This document shows, in pieces, positions 17,748-28,213 of a DNA stretch of 64,000 nt; the stretch's first letter is position 1, and each line of letters starts with the position of its first letter. The notes beneath the pieces are model-generated. The model was not told the origin of the DNA and did no database searches. It worked only from the letters and a program-made list of their open reading frames with translations. Source of the stretch: Chitinophaga japonensis. Lineage in GTDB: Bacteria > Bacteroidota > Bacteroidia > Chitinophagales > Chitinophagaceae. The DNA is taken from positions 1,106,247 to 1,170,246 of the forward strand of contig NZ_VLLG01000003.1 in the NCBI RefSeq assembly GCF_007830125.1, given 5' to 3'. A program made the translations under genes and the position numbers.

Positions 17748-17778
17748 TTGGTTACCTGCCCATTAACTGCTAAATTTG
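17748..17778 (+). promoter_or_regulatory. Bacteroidota-type promoter for tssD
   Basis: TTG (17748-17750) and TAAATTTG (17771-17778) are separated by 20 nt, matching the -33 and -7 elements (TTG / TANNTTTG). Transcription would start near 17785, giving a leader of about 55 nt before the tssD ATG. It allows tssD, the most abundant T6SS product, to be expressed above the upstream operon. Confidence 0.6.
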
Positions 17779-17841
17779 GTGCATACTTATTATTATTTCT
17801 TCTTGGTATTTTTTTATTTGGTAACCTTAAACATTTAACCC

Positions 17842-18228
17842 ATGTCCTTCAAATCAGAATTAGAAGTAGCTGGCAAGAAGTACGTAGTTAAAAATTGCAG
17901 CTACGACCTCACCCAGGAGGTAGATGCCACCGGGCGTCCTTCATCTGTAACCCGTGGCGGCCGTATCCGTTTAACTGTAGAATCTACAGGAGAAACCGAT
18001 CTCTTTGAATGGATGGTAAACAACTTTGAAAGAAAAGATGGTTCCATCACATTCTACAAAAGGGATTCCGATTCCAAACTGAAAACGGTAAACTTTAAGG
18101 AAGGGTATCTCGTGAAGTTTGAAGAAAGCTTCCATGCAGACAACCCGGACCCGATGACCATTACTTTCACTATCTCTGCGCGGGAGGTCAGCTCCGGCAG
18201 TGGCACCCACATTAATCAATGGGTGTGA
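17842..18228 (+). CDS. tssD: TssD/Hcp tube protein, core copy
   Basis: This 128-residue protein begins MSFKSELEVAGKKYVVKNCS and contains the family's YDLTQEVDATGRPSSVTRGG turn, ESTGETDLFEWMVNN, ITFYKRDSDSKLK and a final ISAREV strand. It forms hexamer rings stacked into the inner tube propelled by the TssBC sheath. It differs strongly from the cassette copy at 1766-2155, especially in the N-terminal strand and the C-terminus. It has its own promoter (17748-17778) and a strong terminator 31 bp after the stop, so it is probably a highly transcribed single-gene unit as well as the end of the tssG operon. Confidence 0.94.
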   Translation: MSFKSELEVAGKKYVVKNCSYDLTQEVDATGRPSSVTRGGRIRLTVESTGETDLFEWMVNNFERKDGSITFYKRDSDSKLKTVNFKEGYLVKFEESFHADNPDPMTITFTISAREVSSGSGTHINQWV

Positions 18229-18259
18229 TCGTGAATTGCCAGTAGCGCACACATTTATA

Positions 18260-18294
18260 AAGTTCCGCTGTCTGTTGGCAGCGGAACTTTTTTT
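18260..18294. terminator. Strong intrinsic terminator between tssD and the convergent DoxX gene
   Basis: AAGTTCCGCTG (18260-18270) and CAGCGGAACTT (18279-18289) form a perfect 11-bp stem with an 8-nt loop followed by a T run (to 18294). The left flank is A/T-rich, so it may also work for the opposite gene, whose stop (18293-18295) touches it. Confidence 0.9.
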
Positions 18295-18745
18295 ATGCGG
18301 TCACTGCTGCCCACCATACCCATAATATGTACACCGGCTGGAACGCCAGCCTGCTCCAGGTGTACCAGGGCGCTGCAGGCAGGCCGCCCGGCGCGGGCAA
18401 CTGCTTTACCGCTACATGAATGTTGGCCGGGAACATCAGCACCAGCAGCAGGATCAGTCCCCAGCCGGCGTATACGCGCGTGGCAGGAAAGCAGAGCCCG
18501 ATGCCCAGCAGTATTTCCAGTACACCGCTGATCATAACCAGCGCATACGTATAAGGCAGTATCCCTTCGATCATATAAGTGAGCTTGTATGGTTTGACCA
18601 GGTGCATGACCCCGATAAGAATGAACATAACAGCGGCGGCTATACGTGCATCTGTTTGCAGTTGCTGCAGGTAGGGAATACGGAAAAGATACCCGGCTAA
18701 CAGCAGGAGTCCGCCAATGGAAAGTAATCCGGAAAGAAAAGCCAT
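18293..18745 (-). CDS. DoxX-like four-helix membrane protein
   Basis: This 150-residue protein is largely hydrophobic with four transmembrane helices (about 4-22, 35-55, 64-88 and 92-112) and a conserved-looking loop VMHLVKPYKLTYMIEGILP. The pattern, including GVLEILLGIGLCFPATRVYA, is that of small DoxX/MauE-like integral membrane proteins in Bacteroidota. Their function is poorly defined; some take part in redox or respiratory processes. It follows a Crp-type regulator on the same strand (77 bp gap) and is probably its target or operon partner. Confidence 0.7.
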   Translation of the reverse strand: MAFLSGLLSIGGLLLLAGYLFRIPYLQQLQTDARIAAAVMFILIGVMHLVKPYKLTYMIEGILPYTYALVMISGVLEILLGIGLCFPATRVYAGWGLILLLVLMFPANIHVAVKQLPAPGGLPAAPWYTWSRLAFQPVYILWVWWAAVTA

Positions 18746-18822
18746 CGTTCAGTTGTTTTATTTACCCTGCAAATATCCGTTACGGAAGGGGTATGCCGGC
18801 CTAACATTTGTTAGTTTCTGCA

Positions 18823-19401
18823 CTAGCGGCGCAGTTGCTTCCGGATCCTGCTAAGGCTTTCCGGCTCAATGCCCAGGTAAGAGGCGATATGCTTAACGGG
18901 TATGTGCTGCACCACTTCCGGGTGCTGTTCCAGCAATTGCAGGTAGCGCTCCTGTGCGGTGTGTTGCAGGAAGGATAGTTCCCGGCGGTATTTGCGCAGG
19001 TATTGCTGTTCCGCTATAAGGCGGCCCATTTTCTCCGCCCCGTGGTGGGCACGGTACAGTTGCTGCAGGTCGTCATAATAGAATGCGAGGCCGCTCACCG
19101 GCGTAATGGCCTGCAGGTTCACTTCCGAGGGCGATTGTAATATGAAGGAGGTATAGGCGGTGCTGAACATGCCGGGAAAAGCAAAATCCAGGGAATATTC
19201 TTTGTCCTGCTGTTTGGCAAACACTCTTACGATACCGGCGCTGATAAAATAAATGGCATTGGCGATGCGCCCGGCGGCAGCCAGGTAGGCGCCCGCTTCA
19301 AAGCTTACCTCGTGCAGCAGCGGCTCAAAATGAGGCCAGCCCTCCGCATAGGCAGGGTCCAGTTGCAGGAGCTTTTGCTGTAATAAGGAAGTGTCGGACA
19401 T
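18823..19401 (-). CDS. Crp/Fnr-family transcriptional regulator
   Basis: This 192-residue protein has a cyclic-nucleotide-binding beta-roll (about 10-115, with ISAGIVRVFAKQQDKEYSLD and AFPGMFSTAYTSFILQSPSE) and a C-terminal helix-turn-helix ending VKHIASYLGIEPESLSRIRK. The DNA-binding domain is short, as in the common Bacteroidota subfamily. No Cys cluster for an Fe-S centre is seen, so oxygen sensing like Fnr is unlikely. The ligand is unknown. It lies upstream of, and in line with, the DoxX-like gene, which it may regulate. Confidence 0.85.
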   Translation of the reverse strand: MSDTSLLQQKLLQLDPAYAEGWPHFEPLLHEVSFEAGAYLAAAGRIANAIYFISAGIVRVFAKQQDKEYSLDFAFPGMFSTAYTSFILQSPSEVNLQAITPVSGLAFYYDDLQQLYRAHHGAEKMGRLIAEQQYLRKYRRELSFLQHTAQERYLQLLEQHPEVVQHIPVKHIASYLGIEPESLSRIRKQLRR

Positions 19402-19419
19402 AACTTATATAAGGATGCT

Positions 19420-19543
19420 AAATGTAAAATACTAAATGTAAAATGTAAAAGTTAGTGGATGTGGTTCAACGTAACTTTGCTGCCTTAATGTACATGACTG
19501 CCTACTTTTACATTTGAAATTTTACATTTAAGATTTTACATTC
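19420..19543. repeat. Intergenic inverted repeat, TGTAAAA word type (copy 1)
   Basis: The left arm (19420-19457) is made of AAATGTAAAA words, and the right arm (19501-19543) of TTTTACATTT words. The centre, AGTTAGTGGATGTGGTTCAA and onward, is related to the centre of the copy at 31961-32093 (GTTGGTAGGTGTGTTTCAAT). It lies between coaA and the Crp-type gene. Confidence 0.75.
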
Positions 19544-19548
19544 TCCTT

Positions 19549-20478
19549 TCAGGTTTTCCTTAACTGTATCGACTGTACGAAATGATGGCTGCCTTTTTCC
19601 AGTATGAGGCTGGCCCGGTAACGGGTGGGCTCAATATTCTGTTCCAGGTTGGGCCGGTTGATCTCGTTCCATATCCGGGTGGCCATTGCTACGGTTTCTT
19701 CATCAGACAGGTGGGCATAGCGGTGAAAGTAGGAGTGCGGGTCCTGGAAAGCGGTGCTTCGCAGGGATTCAAAACGCGTGATATACCATTCCCGCAGGTT
19801 CTTTTCTTCCGCGTGCACATAAATGGAAAAGTCAAAGAAATCGGACACGAATACAGCCGGCTCCCGCTGTTTGCGCGCCCTTACCTGCAGCACGTTAATA
19901 CCTTCCACGATCACAATGTCCGGTGATGCGATCCACTGCAGCTCTTCCGGCATCACATCATATTCCAGGTGGGAGTAGATGGGGGCGGCAACTTTTTCCA
20001 TGCCGGATTTTACATTGGCCAGGAACTGTATCAGCCGCCGGATGTCGTAGCTTTCCGGGAAGCCTTTGCGGTTCATCAGGCCTTTTTGTTCCAGCACCCG
20101 GTTGGGGTACAGGAACCCGTCTGTTGTAACCAGGTCTACCCGCGGGTGGTTGGGGTAGGCGGAGAGCAGGCGTTGCAGCACGCGCGCGGTGGTGCTTTTC
20201 CCCACGGCCACGCTGCCGGCAATACCGATAATGTAAGGGACTTTATGCGCGTGATTATCCAGGAAACGGCTGGTGGTGGCATGCAGTTGCTGCGCGGCGC
20301 TGACGTGCAGGTTCAGCAACCTGGCCAGCGGCAGGTATACCTGCAGGATCTCTTCGGATGTTAATGGTTCATTCAGCCCCTGCAGCTTGTACAGGTCGTT
20401 CTCGAAATGCAGTACGGCATCGTCTCTTCGTTTGGCCCATTCTTCCCTGCTGATGGTGATATACGGCGAGTAGTGCAC
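19549..20478 (-). CDS. coaA: Type I pantothenate kinase
   Basis: This 309-residue protein carries the P-loop GSVAVGKST (88-96) and the family's [27 protein letters not shown] and [13 protein letters not shown] segments, matching bacterial CoaA. It phosphorylates pantothenate, the first committed step of coenzyme A synthesis, in the cytoplasm; enzymes of this type are commonly feedback-inhibited by CoA. The length is normal. It stands alone on the minus strand with word-repeat elements on both sides. The ATG at 20478 gives [17 protein letters not shown], a normal start. Confidence 0.95.
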   Translation of the reverse strand: MHYSPYITISREEWAKRRDDAVLHFENDLYKLQGLNEPLTSEEILQVYLPLARLLNLHVSAAQQLHATTSRFLDNHAHKVPYIIGIAGSVAVGKSTTARVLQRLLSAYPNHPRVDLVTTDGFLYPNRVLEQKGLMNRKGFPESYDIRRLIQFLANVKSGMEKVAAPIYSHLEYDVMPEELQWIASPDIVIVEGINVLQVRARKQREPAVFVSDFFDFSIYVHAEEKNLREWYITRFESLRSTAFQDPHSYFHRYAHLSDEETVAMATRIWNEINRPNLEQNIEPTRYRASLILEKGSHHFVQSIQLRKT

Positions 20479-20487
20479 TGGTTTGGT

Positions 20488-20637
20488 ATGATGTAAGATG
20501 TATGAAGTAGGATGTTTGATGACTGAAAAATATGATGTATGAAATAAGATATAAGATGTATGATGTATAAAATTTGAGGCATGAAGTTAAGGCACCCTGC
20601 TCATATTTCCTACTTCCTGCCTCCTGCTTCTTCCTTC
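20488..20637. repeat. Intergenic repeat, GATGTATGA / TTCCTACTTCC word type
   Basis: The left half repeats GATGTATGA and GAAGTAGGATG words, and the right half (20607-20637) has TTCCTACTTCCTGCCTCC. The arms pair only partly (GAAGTAGGA with TTCCTACTTC). The same vocabulary recurs at 35877-35934 and 51618-51735. Confidence 0.5.
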
Positions 20638-21999
20638 CTATTTTTTGATATAGACGGTTTTAATATTCAGGAATTCATGCGCGCCCTCGGTGGAAAGCTC
20701 CCTGCCGTAGCCGGACTGCTTCACGCCGCCAAAGGGCAGGCGGGCATCTGAATGCACCAGGTCGTTGATAAACACGTTGCCGCTTTCTATCCGGGTGGCC
20801 AGGCGCGCGGCCTTTTCCGTGTCCCGGGTCCACAGGGCGGCGCCCAGTCCAAAGGGTGTCTGGTTGGCCAGTTGTATGGCCTGTTGTTCGTCCTGCGCGG
20901 TAATGATGGTGGCCAGGGGGCCGAAGGTCTCTTCCTCAAAAGCCGTCATACCGGGTTGCACGCCGCTTACCAGGGTAGGCGCAAAGTTACAGCCTTCGTG
21001 CTGTCCGCCCAGCAGCAGGGTGGCTCCCTGTTGCTGGGTTTGCCGTAGTTGCCGGTCCAGTTCTTCCGCCAGGTCCGGGCGGGCCATGGGTCCCATGCCG
21101 GTGTCATTGTTAAAGGGATCGCCCTGCTGCATGTGCTGCAGGATGGCCGTTACCTTCGATGTAAATTCCGCAGCTACCGGGCTTTCCACGATCCAGCGCT
21201 TGGCGGCGATGCAGGACTGGCCGGCATTCTGCATCCGGCCCTTTACGGCTATGGCCGCCGCCTGGTCCAGGTCTGCGTCTTTCAGCACAATGAAGGGATC
21301 GCTGCCGCCCAGCTCCAGCACGGTTTTCTTGATGTATTTACCGGCAAGCTGGGCCACGCTCATGCCCGCCGGCGTACTGCCGGTAAGGGTCACGCCCTGC
21401 ACGCGCATATCTGCTATAATGGGCTCTATATTTTGGGACGATACGAGCACGGCCTGGAATGCGCCTTCAGGGAAGCCGGCTTCCAGGAACAGCTTTTCTA
21501 TGGCCAGGGCGCAGCCGCTCACGTTGCTGGCATGCTTCAGCAGGCCGGCATTGCCCGCCAGCAGGTTGGGAATGGCAAAGCGGAACACCTGCCAGTACGG
21601 GTAGTTCCAGGGCATAATGGCCAGTATGATACCTTTGGGCTCGTAGGATACATAGCTTTTCACAGCATCCGACTGCAGGGGTTTGGGCTGCAGCATGCCT
21701 GCAATGTTCCGGGCATAATATTCTGCGCTGGCGGCGCATTTCAGCACTTCCGCTTTGGCTTCCTTCAGGGTTTTTCCCATTTCGCGGGTAATGATGGTAG
21801 CGTGCTCCGTAGCGTTTTGCCTCAGGAGGGCGGCTGCGCGCAACATCCCGTCGGCACGCTGCTGCAGCGGTAGCTGCGCCAGATGCCGGTGGGCAGCATG
21901 GCCTGCCGCCAGTTTCCTTTCTATCTCCTCATTTGTATGCGCTGCGTACTCGGCAATGGTCTCCTGTGTGTACGGGTATACGCTTTTAAAGGTACCCAT
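20638..21999 (-). CDS. NAD(P)-dependent succinate-semialdehyde-type dehydrogenase
   Basis: This 453-residue aldehyde dehydrogenase has the nucleotide-binding MPWNYPYWQ segment (129-137), catalytic Glu229 in LELGGSDPF and nucleophile Cys263 in NAGQSCIAAKR, with the NDLVHSDARLPFGGVKQSG region near the C-terminus. This shorter form (about 455 residues) is typical of the Sad/GabD-like succinate-semialdehyde dehydrogenase group, which oxidises succinate semialdehyde to succinate. Substrate specificity cannot be proven from the motifs. An AraC-type regulator lies just upstream on the same strand. Confidence 0.85.
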   Translation of the reverse strand: MGTFKSVYPYTQETIAEYAAHTNEEIERKLAAGHAAHRHLAQLPLQQRADGMLRAAALLRQNATEHATIITREMGKTLKEAKAEVLKCAASAEYYARNIAGMLQPKPLQSDAVKSYVSYEPKGIILAIMPWNYPYWQVFRFAIPNLLAGNAGLLKHASNVSGCALAIEKLFLEAGFPEGAFQAVLVSSQNIEPIIADMRVQGVTLTGSTPAGMSVAQLAGKYIKKTVLELGGSDPFIVLKDADLDQAAAIAVKGRMQNAGQSCIAAKRWIVESPVAAEFTSKVTAILQHMQQGDPFNNDTGMGPMARPDLAEELDRQLRQTQQQGATLLLGGQHEGCNFAPTLVSGVQPGMTAFEEETFGPLATIITAQDEQQAIQLANQTPFGLGAALWTRDTEKAARLATRIESGNVFINDLVHSDARLPFGGVKQSGYGRELSTEGAHEFLNIKTVYIKK

Positions 22000-22077
22000 A
22001 GGCTATTTTTAAGCCTCAAATTTAAGGGTATATGGCAGAAGGGGAAACTTTTTCTGGAGGACCGGTGGGTGAAGTTG

Positions 22078-23085
22078 TCAGCTTGTACCTCTTGTTGCTT
22101 CCCGGAGTGCGGCAGGGCTGTAGCCAAAATGTTGGCGGAAGGCCCGGGAAAAGGCGGCCGCGCTTTTGTAGCCAAGTTTTTCCGAGATGAATGATATCTT
22201 GAACCCGCTCCTGGTCACCCTGTTGAAGGCTTCTTCCATGCGGAAGCGACGGTAGAATGCATGCAGCGAGATATCGTGCAGTTGTTTGAAACGCTGCGCC
22301 TGCAACTGTGGATGGCGCAGGTTTAGCGCGGCGCACAGTTTTTCAAGGGAGAATGGCTGGCTCATATGCTGTTTGAGGTGGGCTTTCAATGTGTCGATAT
22401 CCAGCACATCCTGGGGTGTCAGCCTGTTTGTGCCGGATGGCGCAGGCGTGCCTGCAAAATGCCGGGCAAAGTACTGCAGCAGTGACCATACTTTTGTATT
22501 GAGGTATACTTTGGCTGCAAAGCCCTCATAGGTATGCTGGCGAATGTCTTCAATCAAGGTGGCGCAATAGAGGTTGATGGGCACGGGCCGGGAGTTGATA
22601 TGGCCATTGCCCTTTTTTACAGTGTGCTTAACGGCTCTTGACAGTGAGCTGAATGCCGGATTTTGCTGCATTAATACAAACAGGTCCTTGGAAATATCCA
22701 GGTGGAAGAAGATATGCGTGCCTGCTGGTAATTCCGCGTCGTGGCCACCCCGGTATACATAAAACAGGTCTATGCCAGCCGATTTTAACTTCACCAGCTC
22801 GCGCTTGTTTAGCGCTGCATCGGCATCGAGTAGGCCCAGCGTGAAATTTAACCGCAGCCCGGTTTGAGTAGCGGTAGCGCTGATAGCGGTCTTTTCACTA
22901 CGTACCTTGATCGCATGCCACCATATCCTGCAGCCGGGAACATCCATACACTGTGAAAAGGTGGTATGATGCTCCTGTTCATAATAAAACTTTTTCATTC
23001 CATGGATCTGGTACTGCTCAAATCCGGTTGGAGTGCCTTTCTTTAGCTTTACAGGAGCTTGCCCGTTTCGAGAGAGAAATAACAT
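22078..23085 (-). CDS. AraC-family transcriptional regulator
   Basis: This 335-residue protein has a roughly 230-residue N-terminal sensor region with no recognisable sugar-binding cupin. A complete C-terminal pair of helix-turn-helix motifs follows: SLEKLCAALNLRHPQLQAQR with LHDISLHAFYRRFRMEEAFN, then ISFISEKLGYKSAAAFSRAF with RQHFGYSPAALREA. The layout is like PchR-type regulators, though the effector is unknown. It is followed 78 bp downstream by the aldehyde dehydrogenase, which it may control. About 215 bp of AT-rich sequence upstream separates it from the pyk terminator and likely carries its promoter. Confidence 0.85.
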   Translation of the reverse strand: MLFLSRNGQAPVKLKKGTPTGFEQYQIHGMKKFYYEQEHHTTFSQCMDVPGCRIWWHAIKVRSEKTAISATATQTGLRLNFTLGLLDADAALNKRELVKLKSAGIDLFYVYRGGHDAELPAGTHIFFHLDISKDLFVLMQQNPAFSSLSRAVKHTVKKGNGHINSRPVPINLYCATLIEDIRQHTYEGFAAKVYLNTKVWSLLQYFARHFAGTPAPSGTNRLTPQDVLDIDTLKAHLKQHMSQPFSLEKLCAALNLRHPQLQAQRFKQLHDISLHAFYRRFRMEEAFNRVTRSGFKISFISEKLGYKSAAAFSRAFRQHFGYSPAALREATRGTS

Positions 23086-23239
23086 TGTTCTGGTTGGTTT
23101 TAGTCATGACAATCTCGAGTTAACATCTAATTGTATATATTTTTGTTTATATACTGGTTAACCGATATCTATTGCAAATTGACACTTTAATTTCCAATGA
23201 ACAGTTAATCACCAGTTAACGCAGAAAATTTTCAGGCAC

Positions 23240-23275
23240 AAAAAAAAAGGAGAAACAGCTTGCGCCGTTTCTCCT
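23240..23275 (-). terminator. Intrinsic terminator of the pfkA-pyk operon
   Basis: Read on the minus strand, AGGAGAAAC (23275-23267) and GTTTCTCCT (23256-23248) form a perfect 9-bp stem with a 10-nt loop, followed by a run of eight T. It lies 26 bp after the pyk stop. Confidence 0.9.
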
Positions 23276-23301
23276 GTTCCTATATTATATTAATCGCGTC
23301 G

Positions 23302-24798
23302 TTACTTTTCCTCTGCCACGCGGGTGATCTTCAGCATGTTGGTGGGCAGGTGCTCTTTTACCGGTGTGCTGCCGGTGTTTACCACCACATCGCCGCCCTT
23401 GATGAAGCCTCTTTCCTTGAGGATGTTGATCTGGTCAAACACGATATCGTCCAGGCTTTCCTCTTCCGCGTAGTAGAAAGCGCGTACGCCCCAGCTCAGG
23501 CTCAACTGGTTTACCAGCGATCTTTCCTTCGTGAATATGTACAGGGGAGAGCGCGGGCGGTAGCTGCTCAGCATAAAGCCGGTATAGCCGCTCTGGGTCA
23601 TGCCGATGAGGGCATCCGCATCCAGGTCTTCCGCTATTTTACAGGCGTTGTAGCAAAGCGCATCGCTCAGGAAAGTGGAGGAGTGGCGGTGCGGTATCAG
23701 GTTACGGTTGTAAATGATATCTTCCTTCTCCACCTCGCCAATGATCTTTTTCATGGTCTGTATCACCAGTACGGGGAACTGACCGGTGGCGGTCTCCCCG
23801 CTCAGCATCACCGCGTCGGCGCCTTCCAGCACAGCGTTGGCCACGTCCGTGATCTCGCTGCGGTTGGGGCGGGTGCGGTCTATCATGCTTTCCATCATCT
23901 GCGTAGCCACGATCACGGGCTTGGCGCGGTGGATACATTTGCGGATAATGTCCTTTTGGATCATGGGTATCTGCTCTACGGGCAGCTCCACGCCCAGATC
24001 GCCGCGGGCGATCATCACGCCATCGCTTTCCCAGATGATCTCCTTCAGGTTCTGGATAGCTTCCGGCTTTTCTATCTTGGAAATGATCTTGATCTTGGAA
24101 TTACGCTCCTGCAGCTTCTTGCGCAGATCTGTCAGGTCTTTTACGTTGCGCACAAAGGAGAGGGCCACCCAGTCGCATTCCTGGTCGATGATGAACTCCA
24201 GGTCTACCAGGTCTTTTTCGGTCAGGGCCGGCAGGGACACCTTGGTATCCGGCAGGTTAAAGCCTTTTTTGGACGACAGTACGCCCGGCAGGGTTACCTC
24301 CGCCTTGATCTCGCCGGCAGCGGTCACTTCCTTTACCACGGTCTCTATCTTGCCGTCGTCCAGCAGTATCTTCTGGCCGGGTTTAATGTCGCGGTGCAGG
24401 TTCTCGTAAGACACGTAGATCCTTTCCCTGGTGCCTACTACCTTCTCATTCACGAAAGTGAGCAGGTCGCCTGCTTTCAGGGGCAGGGCATTGTTCTCAA
24501 TTTCGCCCACGCGCAGCTTCGGGCCCTGCAGGTCGGCCAGGATGGCCACGTTGTAAGGCTCTGTTTGATTGATCTGGCGAATGTAAGTTATAATGCGCAG
24601 CTTGTCTTCGTGCGTGCCGTGAGAAAAGTTCAGGCGGAACACATTCACACCGGCCTGCACCAGCGCCAGCAATTTTTCATAGGTATCACAAGCAGGGCCT
24701 ACCGTGGCAACAATTTTCGTCTTGTGGTTGGAATGCTCCCTGGATGCCAGGTGATCCATCTGCTTGTAGTAATATTTGGATAAATCCTTTGTACTCAT
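23302..24798 (-). CDS. pyk: Pyruvate kinase
   Basis: This 498-residue enzyme shows KTKIVATVGPACDTYEKLLA near the N-terminus, GVNVFRLNFSHGTHED, the beta-barrel B domain (about 110-200), ISKIEKPEAIQNLKEII, the catalytic GVMIARGDLGVELP loop and MLSGETATGQFPV. It makes pyruvate and ATP from phosphoenolpyruvate and ADP, the last step of glycolysis. The length is slightly above the usual 470-480 because of an N-terminal extension (MSTKDLSKYYYKQMDHLASR). It starts 10 bp after the pfkA stop, so the two glycolytic kinases form one operon ending at a strong terminator. Confidence 0.97.
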   Translation of the reverse strand: MSTKDLSKYYYKQMDHLASREHSNHKTKIVATVGPACDTYEKLLALVQAGVNVFRLNFSHGTHEDKLRIITYIRQINQTEPYNVAILADLQGPKLRVGEIENNALPLKAGDLLTFVNEKVVGTRERIYVSYENLHRDIKPGQKILLDDGKIETVVKEVTAAGEIKAEVTLPGVLSSKKGFNLPDTKVSLPALTEKDLVDLEFIIDQECDWVALSFVRNVKDLTDLRKKLQERNSKIKIISKIEKPEAIQNLKEIIWESDGVMIARGDLGVELPVEQIPMIQKDIIRKCIHRAKPVIVATQMMESMIDRTRPNRSEITDVANAVLEGADAVMLSGETATGQFPVLVIQTMKKIIGEVEKEDIIYNRNLIPHRHSSTFLSDALCYNACKIAEDLDADALIGMTQSGYTGFMLSSYRPRSPLYIFTKERSLVNQLSLSWGVRAFYYAEEESLDDIVFDQINILKERGFIKGGDVVVNTGSTPVKEHLPTNMLKITRVAEEK

Positions 24799-24808
24799 AC
24801 GCTTATTT

Positions 24809-25789
24809 TTAGCTCGCTAGAATTTTACACATCTTAACCCATTCCGGGTCCATTTCCTGTTTGGCCTTGCACGCATGATCCAGCGGTGTATAGTGGATCC
24901 TGTCGTTCACAATACCTACCATTACGTTGTGGGTGCCTTCCAGCAGGGCGTTTACGGCGGCATAGCCCATACGGCTGGCCAGGATACGGTCCTGGCAGGT
25001 AGGGGAGCCGCCCCGCTGTATATGGCCCAGGATACATACCCGGGTATCTGCATTGGGCAACTGATGCTTGATCATTTCCGCCACTCCATTGGCGCCGCCG
25101 GTCTCGTGCCCTTCCGCCACCACGATCAGGTTTACCAGCTTGCGCCGGCGTTCGTTGGCCTGCAGGTCGGCAATGATGTCGTCTACATCGGATTTGTGCT
25201 CGGGCATCATAATATGTTCCGCACCAGTGGCAATACCGCTGTGCAGCGCAATGTAACCGGCATCCCGTCCCATTACCTCTATAATAAAGAGGCGGTCGTG
25301 GGCGTCGGCGGTATCGCGTATCTTATCGATCGCTTCTATGGCGGTATTTACCGCAGTATCAAAACCGATGGTGAAGTCGGTGCCGGCAATGTCCTTATCA
25401 ATGGTGCCGGGCAGTCCTATGCAGGGAATATCGAACTCTTCGGAGAATTTCTGGGCGCCCTTGAAAGATCCGTCGCCACCAATTACCACCAGGCCGTCAA
25501 TATTGTGCTTTTTCAGGTTCTCGTAGGCTTTTTTCCGTCCGGCGGGTTCGTAGAACTCCTTGCACCGGGCGGTTTTCAGGATGGTGCCCCCACGTTGTAT
25601 GATGTTGGCCACTGACTTGGATTCCATCGGCAGGATCTCGTTCTTCAGCATTCCCCGGTAGCCGTACATGACGCCATACACATTCAACTGATGATAAATA
25701 CCTGTTCTTACGACTGCCCGGACGGCTGCATTCATACCTGGAGCGTCCCCGCCAGAAGTAAGTACCGCAATGTTGTTCACTTTTTTCAT
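24809..25789 (-). CDS. pfkA: ATP-dependent 6-phosphofructokinase
   Basis: This 326-residue enzyme has the classic PfkA motifs: LTSGGDAPGMNAAVRAV near the start, GGDGSFKGAQ (the GGDGS form points to ATP rather than pyrophosphate), catalytic PGTIDKDIAGTD, EVMGRDAGYIAL and LGHIQRGGSPTCQDR. It phosphorylates fructose 6-phosphate to the 1,6-bisphosphate. Length and motifs are standard for the allosteric bacterial tetramer. It heads the pfkA-pyk operon. On the minus strand upstream, TATTTTTG (25914-25907) fits a -7 box, but the -33 element is poor. Confidence 0.97.
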   Translation of the reverse strand: MKKVNNIAVLTSGGDAPGMNAAVRAVVRTGIYHQLNVYGVMYGYRGMLKNEILPMESKSVANIIQRGGTILKTARCKEFYEPAGRKKAYENLKKHNIDGLVVIGGDGSFKGAQKFSEEFDIPCIGLPGTIDKDIAGTDFTIGFDTAVNTAIEAIDKIRDTADAHDRLFIIEVMGRDAGYIALHSGIATGAEHIMMPEHKSDVDDIIADLQANERRRKLVNLIVVAEGHETGGANGVAEMIKHQLPNADTRVCILGHIQRGGSPTCQDRILASRMGYAAVNALLEGTHNVMVGIVNDRIHYTPLDHACKAKQEMDPEWVKMCKILAS

Positions 25790-26012
25790 TCGTTAATATC
25801 TGTAATTTTCCTGTGCGAAAAAGTGCTTGCGCCCGTTTCATTCAGGATATAATATTTATCTTCCCGGTGTTATACTGATTTGTTAAAAAAACACCGAAAG
25901 GGCGCACAAAAATAACATTTTGGATTTTGTTTCCTAACAGATGTGTGACGAAATAACCTAAATTTTCAATTTTCATTAAGTAAAGCAGGAAATTTTTATA
26001 AAAACCTCAGAT

Positions 26013-28160
<2,148 letters not shown>

Positions 28161-28163
28161 AGG

Positions 28164-28189
28164 GTGAAAGGTGATCACCTTTCACTTTT
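28164..28189 (+). terminator. Palindromic terminator-like hairpin after prolyl oligopeptidase
   Basis: GTGAAAGGTGA directly abuts TCACCTTTCAC (28164-28185), a perfect 22-nt palindrome followed by TTTT. The words (GTGAAAGG) resemble those in the element after clpV. Confidence 0.7.
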
Positions 28190-28213
28190 GATGATTCTTC
28201 GTAAATTTAATAA

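Noticed and set aside
19420..19543. CRISPR-like array
   Set aside because: The repeated words are 7-10 nt without regular spacers or adjacent cas genes; the arrangement is an inverted repeat.
22078..23085. Sugar-sensing AraC of the classical arabinose type
   Set aside because: The N-terminal region lacks a recognisable cupin pattern, so no sugar ligand is claimed.
23260..24783. Long plus-strand open frame (about 500 codons) opposite pyruvate kinase
   Set aside because: It is an antisense shadow of a certain gene; the residues are rich in His, Gly and Val with no domain and no start context.
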